Source: CAYLHU01 sp964383715
Lineage (GTDB): Bacteria; Patescibacteriota; Minisyncoccia; Minisyncoccales; CG1-02-41-26
Assembly (NCBI GenBank): GCA_964383715.1
Contig: CAYLHU010000001.1
Span: forward strand, 62,001-126,000
Direction of reading: 5' to 3'
Length of the DNA stretch: 64,000 nt
In this document: positions 1 to 6,279 of the stretch, piece by piece
Layout of the letters: each line of letters begins with the position of its first letter
How positions within the stretch are numbered: the stretch's first letter is position 1
Program-made: the position numbers and the translations under genes
Notes under the pieces: generated by a model
What the model saw: the letters and a program-made list of their open reading frames with translations, nothing else
Told to the model about the DNA's origin: nothing
Database searches by the model: none

Positions 1-34
1 TGAACCGAATTTTTTCAAGTATATTGTCATATTA

Positions 35-772
35 TTAAAACTTAATTAATACTAAACATCCTTGTAGATAGACATTTGATTTATTAATATCTAAATTTGC
101 GCTATATTCTTTAATTTTAAGTATTGCATCGCCAGTATAAAATATTAAACTTATTTGGTTTGACATAATAACTTTTTTAACAAATTTTAGGCCATTACCC
201 CTATATTCTGGTGCGCGGCCAGAAACAACTTCGGTAAAAGCAACTTTTAATGCTTCTTGGTGATTTAAAAGTTTTGGCCTTGCTTTTCTTAAAGTTTTTA
301 AAATACCTTGTCCTCTGTCTGCTAAAACAATCCGTTTTTTAATTAAATCATAAGCAAAAAATATACCCGACATATCAGGCCAATTGCCAAGATTATGGTC
401 AAAAGAATTATTACCAATTTCACCGGCAATAGCTGTAATTAATGGAAACATTTTCTTCAATCTTTCTACTTTTCCCAAATCATTTTCTAATTTTGATAAT
501 CGCGCCTGAAAAACTGATATATCTTGGCAATAAAAAAGAGATGGTATTTCGCTTTCAGATTTACTAACAGCCCATCTTTTAGCCGATTTGAACAAGTCAC
601 TTGTATTGTCTCTAATAAATTCTTCTACAACAAATCTTTTATAATATCTATGGTCTCCCTTTTTTTGGCGAATAGAAACCAGCTTGCCTGATTTATCCCA
701 TCTACGGAGAGTTTGGATAGAAACTCCAGCTATACTCGCCACTTGACCTATTGTTAGTAATTTTGACTCCAT
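35..772 (-). CDS. MerR-type HTH fused to GHKL (histidine-kinase-like) ATPase domain
   Basis: Predicted 245-residue DNA-binding ATPase. Residues about 7-46 read as a MerR/excisionase-type winged helix (TLRRWDKSGKL followed by GDHRYY). Residues about 110-220 carry the GHKL ATP-binding boxes: N-box E118 with N121/N122, G1 box D152xG154xG156 (ADRGQGI) and G2 box G192xG194. No phospho-acceptor His box or receiver domain is visible, so this is not a normal sensor kinase. GHKL modules like this occur in anti-sigma-factor-type regulators, and the fusion suggests an ATP-dependent transcription regulator (inference). I chose the ATG at 772. A longer frame to 874 would translate through the promoter and operator repeats. 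No Shine-Dalgarno sequence is seen. It ends an accessory cluster of small genes on the minus strand and is probably autoregulated. Confidence 0.75.
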   Translation of the reverse strand: MESKLLTIGQVASIAGVSIQTLRRWDKSGKLVSIRQKKGDHRYYKRFVVEEFIRDNTSDLFKSAKRWAVSKSESEIPSLFYCQDISVFQARLSKLENDLGKVERLKKMFPLITAIAGEIGNNSFDHNLGNWPDMSGIFFAYDLIKKRIVLADRGQGILKTLRKARPKLLNHQEALKVAFTEVVSGRAPEYRGNGLKFVKKVIMSNQISLIFYTGDAILKIKEYSANLDINKSNVYLQGCLVLIKF

Positions 773-792
773 AAATTGAAACTTATTTTCCG

Positions 793-859
793 TAAACCTA
801 TACAAATTCCATATAAACCTATACATTATAAGTATATATTTTAGATAAATGTTTGTCAA
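793..859 (-). promoter_or_regulatory. Promoter with two 12-bp operator repeats upstream of the HTH-ATPase gene
   Basis: On the minus strand, -35 TTGACA (854-859), a 17-bp spacer and -10 TATACT (831-836) precede the gene. Two identical 12-mers (TGTATAGGTTTA as read on the gene strand) lie at 814-825 and 793-804. They are exactly 21 bp apart, two helical turns, between the likely start of transcription and the start codon. This is a classic geometry for a repressor binding one face of DNA, so autoregulation by the MerR-like HTH is a reasonable inference. Confidence 0.65.
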
Positions 860-885
860 ATCAATATTTATCAAAAAAATGAAGA

Positions 886-916
886 AAAAATACGGAGGTC
901 AGACCTCCGTATTTCC
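886..916. terminator. Perfect 13-bp-arm palindrome, likely bidirectional terminator
   Basis: The arms AAATACGGAGGTC and GACCTCCGTATTT face each other around one base, with an A-tract on the left and a T-tract on the right. It lies between the end of the DUF5652-like gene and the HTH-ATPase promoter, where a terminator for the upstream gene is expected. A near-identical copy occurs at 1197-1225, and weaker relatives at about 1782-1815 and 3475-3510. Confidence 0.55.
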
Positions 917-952
917 CCATCCCACTGTTCGCTATTTATTGCTCACTACCTA

Positions 953-1165
953 CTATCCCAACTCTCCGATTAATTTTTTCTTTTTGCTGAAAATAAAAAT
1001 ATAAAGAATAGGCAAAATCGCCAAACTATTAATTATTAGAAGGGCGACAAACCACCATTTTTGGGCTCTTTGAGCGGCTTTCCATAATGCCACTCCCTTC
1101 CAAGGGATAACCCAAGCGACTATTAAAAACAAAACCCATTGATTTTCAAATATAAATTGTCCCAT
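953..1165 (-). CDS. Small two-helix membrane protein, DUF5652 type
   Basis: A 70-residue protein with two hydrophobic segments (about 10-30 and 36-59) separated by WKAAQRAQKWW and ending in a lysine-rich tail. The pattern W.IPWKG.ALWKAA......WWF.LL..N..AILPILYIF is the one I associate with DUF5652, a membrane family frequent in Patescibacteria; its function is unknown. The gene is bracketed by two almost identical 13-bp-arm palindromes (886-916 and 1197-1225), so it is a small cassette. No Shine-Dalgarno sequence is visible upstream of the ATG. Confidence 0.75.
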   Translation of the reverse strand: MGQFIFENQWVLFLIVAWVIPWKGVALWKAAQRAQKWWFVALLIINSLAILPILYIFIFSKKKKLIGELG

Positions 1166-1196
1166 AATTTTATTTTTTAACTAAAATTAACTGCTT

Positions 1197-1225
1197 AAAT
1201 TACGGAGGTCAGACCTCCGTAATTT
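1197..1225. terminator. Palindromic terminator copy 2
   Basis: AATTACGGAGGTC and GACCTCCGTAATT arms around a single base, followed by a T-run on the plus strand. It lies directly after the stop codon of the 52-residue gene at 1226-1384 and before the DUF5652-like start, so it probably ends the upstream transcript. Confidence 0.5.
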
Positions 1226-1384
1226 TTATGTCTCTTTTTTAAGAAACAAGTATATCGTAGCATTCTCTCCGTAGCCTTCTAAAATGGTGCCACATAATTC
1301 CCACCCATCTATCCCAAGATCGTTAAGCACTTTCTCTGCTTTTGATCTATGAACTGAAATTATCTTGTACTGATGTTTTTTCAT
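1226..1384 (-). CDS. 52-residue DUF4177-like protein
   Basis: A short complete reading frame. It begins MKKHQYKIISVHRSK and contains LNDLGIDGWELCG and then ATIYLFLKKE. The order beta strand, helix, (G)WEL, beta strand ending in a lysine-rich FLKK is typical of DUF4177-type small proteins, whose role is unknown. The length, the coherent composition and the tight placement between two other minus-strand genes (six bases from the next gene upstream) argue that it is real. No Shine-Dalgarno sequence. It may be cotranscribed with the two-helix membrane gene upstream. Confidence 0.65.
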   Translation of the reverse strand: MKKHQYKIISVHRSKAEKVLNDLGIDGWELCGTILEGYGENATIYLFLKKET

Positions 1385-1390
1385 ATTTTT

Positions 1391-1660
1391 TTAATTAAGT
1401 CCTCGACTTTTATATTTATTTTTAATAATGAGAATCCCACTAACGATTAACATAGCACCAATTGAAATTGATAAAAGGGTGTTAGGATAATAAAAATAAG
1501 CTACTCCTACTATCTTCTCAGCTCCCACTGCAGGTAAACGAAGACCATAGCTAGTTCTATAGGAAAAGCCAAAAATGTTATATGCACAAAGTCCTGTGCC
1601 AATTATAATCATTATTGCTCCTAAGTATTGTTTTATAAATTTCTTAATTTTTTCTCTCAT
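1391..1660 (-). CDS. Small two-helix membrane protein, unknown family
   Basis: An 89-residue protein starting MREKIKKFIKQ, with hydrophobic segments at about 12-30 and 65-83 and a lysine-rich C-terminus, so probably an inner-membrane protein. I do not recognise the family. I chose the ATG at 1660; a longer frame to 1759 would run through a hairpin and the repeated leader. The ~100 bp upstream of this start is almost identical to the ~100 bp upstream of the DUF3800 gene at 3350. The two genes therefore share the same duplicated 5' region. Confidence 0.6.
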   Translation of the reverse strand: MREKIKKFIKQYLGAIMIIIGTGLCAYNIFGFSYRTSYGLRLPAVGAEKIVGVAYFYYPNTLLSISIGAMLIVSGILIIKNKYKSRGLN

Positions 1661-1901
1661 AAATTTATTTTTCGCTCTTTCTTTTAAAATACTCCCTTTT
1701 TCATCTTTTATCAATCCTTTTGGAGAAGAATAAAAGATGACTGGGTTAAACCCAGTCATCTTTTGTCGTTGTCCACTAACATTAAATTACCGGGGTCAGA
1801 CCTCGGTATTTTAATAATATGATAAAATTTGAGCGAAGCGAAAATTTGCAGCAGGGGCGGCAGGGCGCTACGAGATAAATCTCGTCTTTCCCTTTGCCCT
1901 A

Positions 1902-1942
1902 CCATAAAATAAAAAACACATTTAGTGTTTTTTATTTTATGG
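1902..1942 (-). terminator. Terminator of tRNA-Trp copy A
   Basis: An 18-bp-arm stem with a 5-base loop (CCATAAAATAAAAAACAC facing GTGTTTTTTATTTTATGG). Read on the minus strand it directly follows the tRNA. The stem includes the encoded CCA end of the tRNA, so tRNA 3' end and terminator overlap. Confidence 0.6.
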
Positions 1943-2015
1943 CAGGGGCGGCAGGGATCGGACCTGCAACCTTTGGTTTTGGAGACCAATGCTCTTCCAG
2001 TTGAGCTACACCCCT
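1940..2015 (-). tRNA. tRNA-Trp(CCA), copy A, altered T-loop
   Basis: The cloverleaf reads AGGGGTG acceptor, D-arm, anticodon loop CTCCAAA (anticodon CCA) and T-arm GCAGG-TCCGATC-CCTGC, with an encoded CCA. Compared with copy B at 3682-3754 it has C instead of T at position 55 (the invariant pseudouridine site) and a U6-G67 wobble in the acceptor stem. It may still fold, but it looks like the decaying member of a duplicated pair. It lies 27 bases downstream of the 116-residue gene, probably on the same transcript. Confidence 0.85.
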
Positions 2016-2042
2016 AATTTTTCATAAAATTATAATATTTTC

Positions 2043-2393
2043 TTACGCTTCTTTGTCTTTCTTTAAGTTAGCGCAATAGGCAAAATGAAAAAAATACTTG
2101 TCTAAGTCCTTTAAAGAGCTTTTATATTCTTTTCCTCCCGAAATTGCATCTAAAAAAACTTCTCTGGCTCGAGCAATTTCTCGCAATCGTTCTATCCAAC
2201 GGGGGTCCCCTAATGTTAGGTCAAAAAGTTCAAGGGTTCGAGACACGGCATTTTTGAAGTTATCTTGATTTTCATTTTTCCAGCGAAGCACTCTACTCAC
2301 TTCGCTCCCGATATTCCCGAGTTGCTCACAAAGAGAAAGATTTTGCCAACCTCCCGAAGATAATTCTTTATGAATGGATTTATAATTTTCCAT
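2043..2393 (-). CDS. Uncharacterised 116-residue protein, copy A
   Basis: Predicted soluble helical protein beginning MENYKSIHKELSSG, with conserved blocks LCEQLGNIGSEV, LELFDLTL, DPRW and EVFLDAISGGKEY, ending in FFHFAYCANLKK. I do not recognise a named family. A paralogue of about 75% identity lies at 3782-4132, and both copies are followed by tRNA-Trp. The second copy sits next to a MazG-like pyrophosphohydrolase, so a nucleotide-related role is possible, but that is inferred only from proximity. No Shine-Dalgarno sequence. Confidence 0.7.
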   Translation of the reverse strand: MENYKSIHKELSSGGWQNLSLCEQLGNIGSEVSRVLRWKNENQDNFKNAVSRTLELFDLTLGDPRWIERLREIARAREVFLDAISGGKEYKSSLKDLDKYFFHFAYCANLKKDKEA

Positions 2394-2500
2394 CTAATTA
2401 ATAATTAATTTATTAACGATATTTTTTATTTTTTCTTTTGACATAATTTTTGAGTTAGTTTGATTTAAGAGCTTTTATTTTGATTTTAGTAATTTTGGGC

Positions 2501-2583
2501 TTGACAAGGTTATATAAATTACTATACTGTAAGTATAGTATTGAGAAAGGGCGTCGGCTCGATTGGCCGATGGCCCTTTTTCT
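2501..2583 (+). promoter_or_regulatory. Strong promoter with palindromic operator followed at once by a terminator
   Basis: -35 TTGACA (2501-2506), a 16-bp spacer and -10 TATACT (2523-2528). The -10 is embedded in a perfect 9-bp-arm palindrome (TACTATACT-gta-AGTATAGTA, 2520-2540). A GC-rich stem (AAAGGGC..TCGGC facing GCCGA..GCCCTTT, 2545-2578) with a T-tract follows within ~15 bases of the expected start. The predicted transcript is only about 45-50 nt and no plus-strand gene follows. It could be a tiny regulatory RNA, an attenuator or a remnant of a lost gene. Confidence 0.5.
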
Positions 2584-2585
2584 TT

Positions 2586-3350
2586 TTACTCTAATTTACT
2601 ATCGTCATGATGAAAATGAATGTTAAAAGTATAATTTCTAAAATTATTCGTTAGTGTTTTGACGCCTAAATTCTCCTTAAATCTTTCCACGAATTTTCCT
2701 TTATATAAAGATGGTTTATCAATAATTTTTTCTTTAAGTAGTAGTTCATAGTTTATTGAACCAATTAACAAATCTGTTAATTGTAATAAGTCATTTGTTT
2801 TTGAATCCAAACGGCAAACTCCGGCAATGGCTAATCTTTTAAACTTGTTATTTACGCTATTTTTAACATTAACCTCAAACTTTATAATTTTTGGTGCAGT
2901 CATATCATCTGCTAAAACTATTAAAACCTCGTTTTTGCCTAAATTTCCTATTAATAATTGTTTAACGATTTGCTCATAAGCAATCCAAGGATTTTCGTTA
3001 AACTCTTTTTTGAAATACTCACTTCTCTTGTCTATTGTATAAGAAGCAAATTTCACACTTTTTGTTTCAAATAAAGTGTCCAAAACTTCTGATGCAATAT
3101 TTATTTTAACTTTATTCAGATTATTAAATTTCAATTCCCACCAAAACCTATTTTTAGACCTAATATATTTTATTTTTTGTTGCAGGTAATATGGTTGTGA
3201 GCATTTTATCATTCCAACCGTAAAATACGGTTGGCTTTTTATGTCTAAAGTTCCTGATTCGTCAATAAAACAAAAAGGTGTCCAAATATTTTTATAGTCA
3301 GCTAAAGCTAATGCTTTATTTGTTTCTTTTTTATTAAGATTATCAACCAT
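2586..3350 (-). CDS. DUF3800 family protein
   Basis: A 254-residue protein. Near residue 27 it has FCFIDESGTL, the acidic motif that opens DUF3800 proteins, followed by YFTVGMI and later IVLADDMTAPK and LQLTDLLIGSINYE. These are the positions of the other acidic residues of the RNase H-like fold in this family. The biochemical role is not established; members are common in mobile and defence regions. Its upstream region is a duplicate of that of the membrane gene at 1391-1660, placing it inside the duplicated segment. No Shine-Dalgarno sequence. Confidence 0.8.
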   Translation of the reverse strand: MVDNLNKKETNKALALADYKNIWTPFCFIDESGTLDIKSQPYFTVGMIKCSQPYYLQQKIKYIRSKNRFWWELKFNNLNKVKINIASEVLDTLFETKSVKFASYTIDKRSEYFKKEFNENPWIAYEQIVKQLLIGNLGKNEVLIVLADDMTAPKIIKFEVNVKNSVNNKFKRLAIAGVCRLDSKTNDLLQLTDLLIGSINYELLLKEKIIDKPSLYKGKFVERFKENLGVKTLTNNFRNYTFNIHFHHDDSKLE

Positions 3351-3681
3351 AAATTTATTTTTCGCTCTTTCTTTTAAAATACTCCCTTTTTGTCTTTTAT
3401 CAATCTTTTTAGAGAAGAATAAAAAATGACTGGGTTTAACCCAGTCATTTTTTGTCGTTGTCCTACCAGTATTAAATTACCGGGGTCAGACCTCGGTATT
3501 TTAATAATATTATAAAATTTGAGCGAAGCGAAAATTTGCAGCAGGGGTGGCAGGAGGCGATGAGAACGAAGTTCTCATCTTGACTTCTCGCTACGCTCGT
3601 CGCGTGCTACGAGATAAATCTCGTCTTTCCCTTTGCTCTACCATAAAATAAAAAACGCATTCAGCGTTTTTTACTTTTCAG

Positions 3682-3754
3682 CAGGGGTGGCAGGGATCGA
3701 ACCTGCAACCTTTGGTTTTGGAGACCAATGCTCTTCCAGTTGAGCTACACCCCT
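3682..3754 (-). tRNA. tRNA-Trp(CCA), copy B, canonical
   Basis: 73 nt without CCA. The acceptor AGGGGTG pairs perfectly with CACCCCT, the anticodon loop is CTCCAAA and the T-arm is GCAGG-TTCGATC-CCTGC with normal T54-T55-C56. CCA is not encoded: the next bases read CTG on the transcript strand, unlike copy A. A second partial 3' end of this tRNA lies downstream at about 3541-3554. This is probably the functional tRNA-Trp. Confidence 0.93.
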
Positions 3755-3781
3755 AATTTTTCATAAAATTATAATATTTTC

Positions 3782-4132
3782 TTACACTTTTTTATCTTTT
3801 TTTAAGTTAGCGCAATAGGCAAAATGAAAGAAATATTGTTCTAAGTCCTTTAAGGAACTTTTGTATTCTTTTCCTCCCGAAATTGCGTCTAAAAATACTT
3901 CTCTAACTCGACCGATTTCTCTCAATCTTCCTTTCCAACGAGGGTCATCTAATGTTAAGTCAAAGAGTTCTAATGCTCGTTCAACTGCACCCCGAAAAAG
4001 ATTTTTGTCTTTTCCTTGCCACCTATATGCTCTGCCGACTTCACTCCCGATATTCCCGAGTTGTTCGCAAAGAGAGAATTTTTGCCATTTTCCTGAATAT
4101 AATTCTTTATGAATGGGCTTATAATTTTTCAT
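3782..4132 (-). CDS. Uncharacterised 116-residue protein, copy B
   Basis: Paralogue of the 2043-2393 gene, beginning MKNYKPIHKELYSGKW and sharing LCEQLGNIGSEV, LELFDLTL, DPRW, EVFLDAISGGKEYKSSL and YFFHFAYCANLKK. The middle third (about residues 33-50) is the most divergent part. I chose the ATG at 4132, which matches the start of copy A; the frame stays open to 4189 but adds no conserved sequence. It sits between a MazG-like gene upstream and tRNA-Trp downstream. Function unknown. Confidence 0.7.
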   Translation of the reverse strand: MKNYKPIHKELYSGKWQKFSLCEQLGNIGSEVGRAYRWQGKDKNLFRGAVERALELFDLTLDDPRWKGRLREIGRVREVFLDAISGGKEYKSSLKDLEQYFFHFAYCANLKKDKKV

Positions 4133-4176
4133 TTTACTATTTTTAAAAAAACAAAGGGAATAATTGCAAACATTAC

Positions 4177-4515
4177 TTACTCGTTCCAATCTTTTCTTTT
4201 GTTTTTTTTGGCGGTTTCTTTAGAAAAACCTTTAGGGTGTCTTTTTTGAAGTTTTTTTATATTTTCTTTTAAAATATCCTCTATGTCCCAACCGAAGAAA
4301 TCACAAATCATCGCCACATACCATATAGTATCTCCTAAATTTTCTCTTATCCCATTTTTTTGATTATCTTCGTGAGAAAATGTTTTTTTAATACAACCAG
4401 CAACATCTCCAGCTTCTCCCGCAATTCCCAATCCCCAAGTTAGAATCTCTTTTTCTTTGTTTTCAAATTTTTTAGCAGTTTTTTTACAAAGTTTTTGATA
4501 TTCTTTTAATTTCAT
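4177..4515 (-). CDS. MazG-like nucleotide pyrophosphohydrolase
   Basis: A 112-residue all-alpha protein with the metal-binding acidic pattern of the MazG/dUTPase-like superfamily: GEAGD (E34, D37) and ENLGDTIWYV (E58, D62), followed by FGWDIEDILKENIKKLQKRHPKGF. Such enzymes hydrolyse nucleoside triphosphates to monophosphate and pyrophosphate and often clear non-canonical nucleotides; the exact substrate cannot be read here. The stop lies 45 bases before the 116-residue gene, and an isochorismatase-like hydrolase is upstream, so a small nucleotide/NAD housekeeping cluster is possible. Confidence 0.82.
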   Translation of the reverse strand: MKLKEYQKLCKKTAKKFENKEKEILTWGLGIAGEAGDVAGCIKKTFSHEDNQKNGIRENLGDTIWYVAMICDFFGWDIEDILKENIKKLQKRHPKGFSKETAKKNKRKDWNE

Positions 4516-4534
4516 AAAATTATTTTTTATTTTT

Positions 4535-5098
4535 TTATTCTTTTGTATTACTTAAAAAAATTTTTAAATTTAAAAATTTAATTTCTTCCCTATTATTTTT
4601 CAAGTCCTTGAAAGTAAACTTTTGCGTTTCTTTGTCAAAAGACACACAACAATCTTTAATTACGATGATATCAAAGTTCCTGTCATAAGCCCCCTCTATT
4701 AAACTTCTTACACAAAGATTAGTTAAAATCCCGCAAACTATGATTTGTTTAGTTTTTTGTAATTCTTTTTCCAAATTAGTTTTTAAGAATGAGTCAATTT
4801 TGTATTTTGTAATAATTGTATCAGAATTTTTTTTATGAATCTTGTCAATAATTTCAACATTTTCAGAATTTTCAATAAAGGTTTTTTTTGAATTCTTTTC
4901 TATGTGGCGTATGAATATTACCTTATATTTATTTTTTCTGCAAAAATCAATAAGATTATTAACTTTTTCTATAACCTGTGATATGTCTCCAATAAAATAA
5001 TCCGAATTTTTATTAATCCACTCTTTTTCAAAGTCCACGAGAATTAATGCTTTTATGTCCAAATTCTTTATTCTTTTTATTTCTTTTTCCTTATCCAT
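4535..5098 (-). CDS. Isochorismatase/nicotinamidase-like cysteine hydrolase
   Basis: A 187-residue alpha/beta hydrolase of the isochorismatase-like fold. The expected triad is visible: D22 in ALILVDFEKEW, K98 in ITKYKIDSF and C129 in VCGILTNLCVRS. Nicotinamidase, peroxyureidoacrylate or other amidase activity is possible; the specificity residues are not decisive. I chose ATG 5098 (MDKEKEIK). A frame to 5131 would overlap the divergent promoter of the plus-strand gene at 5229. Confidence 0.78.
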   Translation of the reverse strand: MDKEKEIKRIKNLDIKALILVDFEKEWINKNSDYFIGDISQVIEKVNNLIDFCRKNKYKVIFIRHIEKNSKKTFIENSENVEIIDKIHKKNSDTIITKYKIDSFLKTNLEKELQKTKQIIVCGILTNLCVRSLIEGAYDRNFDIIVIKDCCVSFDKETQKFTFKDLKNNREEIKFLNLKIFLSNTKE

Positions 5099-5124
5099 AT
5101 TTTTTATTTTTTTCTCTAAAATGC

Positions 5125-5223
5125 TTGACAAATTATAGTGGTGTGATATGATACAACCAGAACTGGAGCTGGCAAATATTCGGCTTCAAATGACAATTTA
5201 AACAATTAAATTATAAAGGAGGG
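5125..5223 (+). promoter_or_regulatory. Promoter and ribosome-binding site of the 86-residue plus-strand gene
   Basis: -35 TTGACA (5125-5130), 16-bp spacer, -10 TATGAT (5147-5152), then a ~70-nt leader and a strong Shine-Dalgarno sequence AAAGGAGGG (5215-5223) five bases before ATG. This contrasts with the SD-less genes around it. Confidence 0.65.
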
Positions 5224-5228
5224 TTGTA

Positions 5229-5489
5229 ATGAAATACCCGGAAAGTTTAGTAAAGAGGATCAGGGAAGAGTTCTCAGAAAAACATCTTCTGTTCGCGTTA
5301 GATCAGCAGAATACTCGCTTCGTGAGTGTCTTCCTCGAAGATAATTGTCAAGACGGCTTTGATCTTTTGGCCGAAAAAGTCCTTGTCGCTCTAAATGAAG
5401 GTGACTTGTTGATCATTAGGGAAGCGGCAGAGAAAGCGATCCGTCGAAAAAAACTTTATGAAGATTGGTTAAAGTATCTTCAGGAGTAG
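5229..5489 (+). CDS. Hypothetical 86-residue protein on a self-contained unit
   Basis: A small soluble, charged protein (MKYPESLVKRIREEF... ending LYEDWLKYLQE) predicted to be mostly helical; family not recognised. It has its own TTGACA/TATGAT promoter, a strong Shine-Dalgarno sequence and a terminator (5524-5551). Its base composition looks richer in GC than its neighbours. These are shared traits of two other plus-strand genes in the window (58543 and 62538) and suggest an acquired or independently regulated cassette. Function unknown. Confidence 0.65.
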   Translation: MKYPESLVKRIREEFSEKHLLFALDQQNTRFVSVFLEDNCQDGFDLLAEKVLVALNEGDLLIIREAAEKAIRRKKLYEDWLKYLQE

Positions 5490-5523
5490 TAAATATCAAC
5501 TATTCGGCATTAACTACCCTATG

Positions 5524-5551
5524 GCCCTGCGATAACATCAACGGGCTTTTT
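5524..5551 (+). terminator. Terminator of the 86-residue gene
   Basis: GCCC (5524-5527) faces GGGC (5543-5546), with a possible inner GAT/ATC pairing, followed by five T. The stem is short, so this is a modest call supported mainly by its position after the stop codon. Confidence 0.4.
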
Positions 5552-5574
5552 CATTTCGTAGTTTTTAATTATTT

Positions 5575-5745
5575 ACGAGTTTTTGCGAAGCAAGTCAAAG
5601 ATTTTTTTTCAAAAATCTTTTCCACTCACTTGCTCCGCAAGTTCGTAAGCGAGTCAATCGATGAGGGTTCCACCCTCATCTTTACAAGCTCACTTTGTTC
5701 GCTTGTAGATGAAAGTACTCTTTCATCGCAAATCACTGACATTCT
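5575..5745. repeat. Cluster of GATGA-family and AAAGATTTTT hairpins
   Basis: Contains AAAGATTTTT facing AAAAATCTTT (about 5599-5625), GATGAGGG facing CCCTCATC (5660-5680) and GATGAAAG facing CTTTCATC (5708-5727), linked by CTCACTTTGTTCGCTTG-like words. No protein gene is supported here; an open frame across it has no coding character. Confidence 0.7.
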
Positions 5746-5772
5746 AACATTCCAACAATTCCAATATTTCCC

Positions 5773-5934
5773 CTACTTCTTCCCTTCCTTATGTAAAACA
5801 TGCTTCTTGCACCACTTGCAAAACTTCTTCAGCCCTAATTTTTCTTCAACTCCTTTTGATTTGTTGACCCTATAATTAACTCTTTTACATTCAGAGCATT
5901 GGAGTTTTATAAAGGGTTTCTTTTTTTTAGCCAT
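5773..5934 (-). CDS. rpmG: 50S ribosomal protein L33
   Basis: A complete 53-residue frame beginning MAKKKKPFIKLQCSECKRVNY and ending KKHVLHKEGKK. Two CxxC pairs (C13/C16 and C39/C42) form the zinc ribbon of the C+ type of bL33, and the length matches the family. It lies between the hairpin cluster and tRNA-Thr on the minus strand. No Shine-Dalgarno sequence is evident. L33 binds 23S rRNA near the E site. In many bacteria it lies near secE; here it is separate from secE-nusG. Confidence 0.93.
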   Translation of the reverse strand: MAKKKKPFIKLQCSECKRVNYRVNKSKGVEEKLGLKKFCKWCKKHVLHKEGKK

Positions 5935-6051
5935 AATTTTTTAATTATTTACCCAAACAAAGTGAAATGTGAAAAAAGATACTATGAGATCTTGTCTTAT
6001 CTTGTCTCGCCTACTATGCGGGATTATAAACAAAGTTCTCTTATCATTATA

Positions 6052-6124
6052 AGCCGAGACGCGGGGTTGAACCGCGGACCTCGTTATTACCAATAACGTG
6101 CTCTACCAACTGAGCTATCTCGGC
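6052..6124 (-). tRNA. tRNA-Thr(GGT)
   Basis: 73 nt. Acceptor GCCGAGA pairs with TCTCGGC; anticodon stem CGTTA/TAACG encloses TTGGTAA (anticodon GGT); the T-arm GCGGG-TTCAACC-CCGC is normal. CCA is not encoded. Confidence 0.95.
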
Positions 6125-6180
6125 AGATAAATAAAAAGATTATTTATCATTTATTAATAATCATTTATTAATAATTATTA

Positions 6181-6265
6181 TGGGTGCGGTCGGAGTCGAA
6201 CCGACGGGGCTCAAAAGAACAACTGTTTTACAGACAGATCCCACCCCCTATGGGACTACGCACCC
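6181..6265 (-). tRNA. tRNA-Tyr(GTA)
   Basis: 85 nt with a long class II variable arm. Acceptor GGGTGCG pairs with CGCACCC; the anticodon loop CTGTAAA gives anticodon GTA; T-loop TTCGACT; discriminator A. CCA is not encoded. It is 56 bases upstream of tRNA-Thr on the same strand, probably one transcript. Confidence 0.95.
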
Positions 6266-6279
6266 ACGAGCGATTATAT

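Larger units (their letters stand above)
1661..2395. repeat. Tandem segmental duplication, copy A
   Basis: From right to left this holds the 116-residue gene, tRNA-Trp, a terminator, a partial tRNA 3' end (1850-1864), a palindrome (1782-1815), a hairpin with ATGACTGGG arms (1733-1764) and an AT-rich leader. The same order recurs at 3351-4134 with roughly three-quarters protein identity and higher identity over the tRNA and leader. The unit is directly repeated with about 1.7 kb between copies. Copy A lacks a ~50-bp GATGA-family hairpin block that is present in copy B. Confidence 0.8.
3351..4134. repeat. Tandem segmental duplication, copy B
   Basis: Same gene order as 1661-2395: 116-residue gene, tRNA-Trp, hairpin region, palindrome near 3475-3510, hairpin with ATGACTGGG arms near 3425-3455, then the shared leader. 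It differs from copy A by an extra block at about 3555-3605 that carries a GATGA-family hairpin (GATGAGAAC facing GTTCTCATC, 3559-3579). That block either inserted here or was lost from copy A after duplication. Confidence 0.8.

Noticed and set aside
1756..1989. Minus-strand open frame over tRNA-Trp copy A
   Set aside because: It overlaps the tRNA and terminator and has no coding features.
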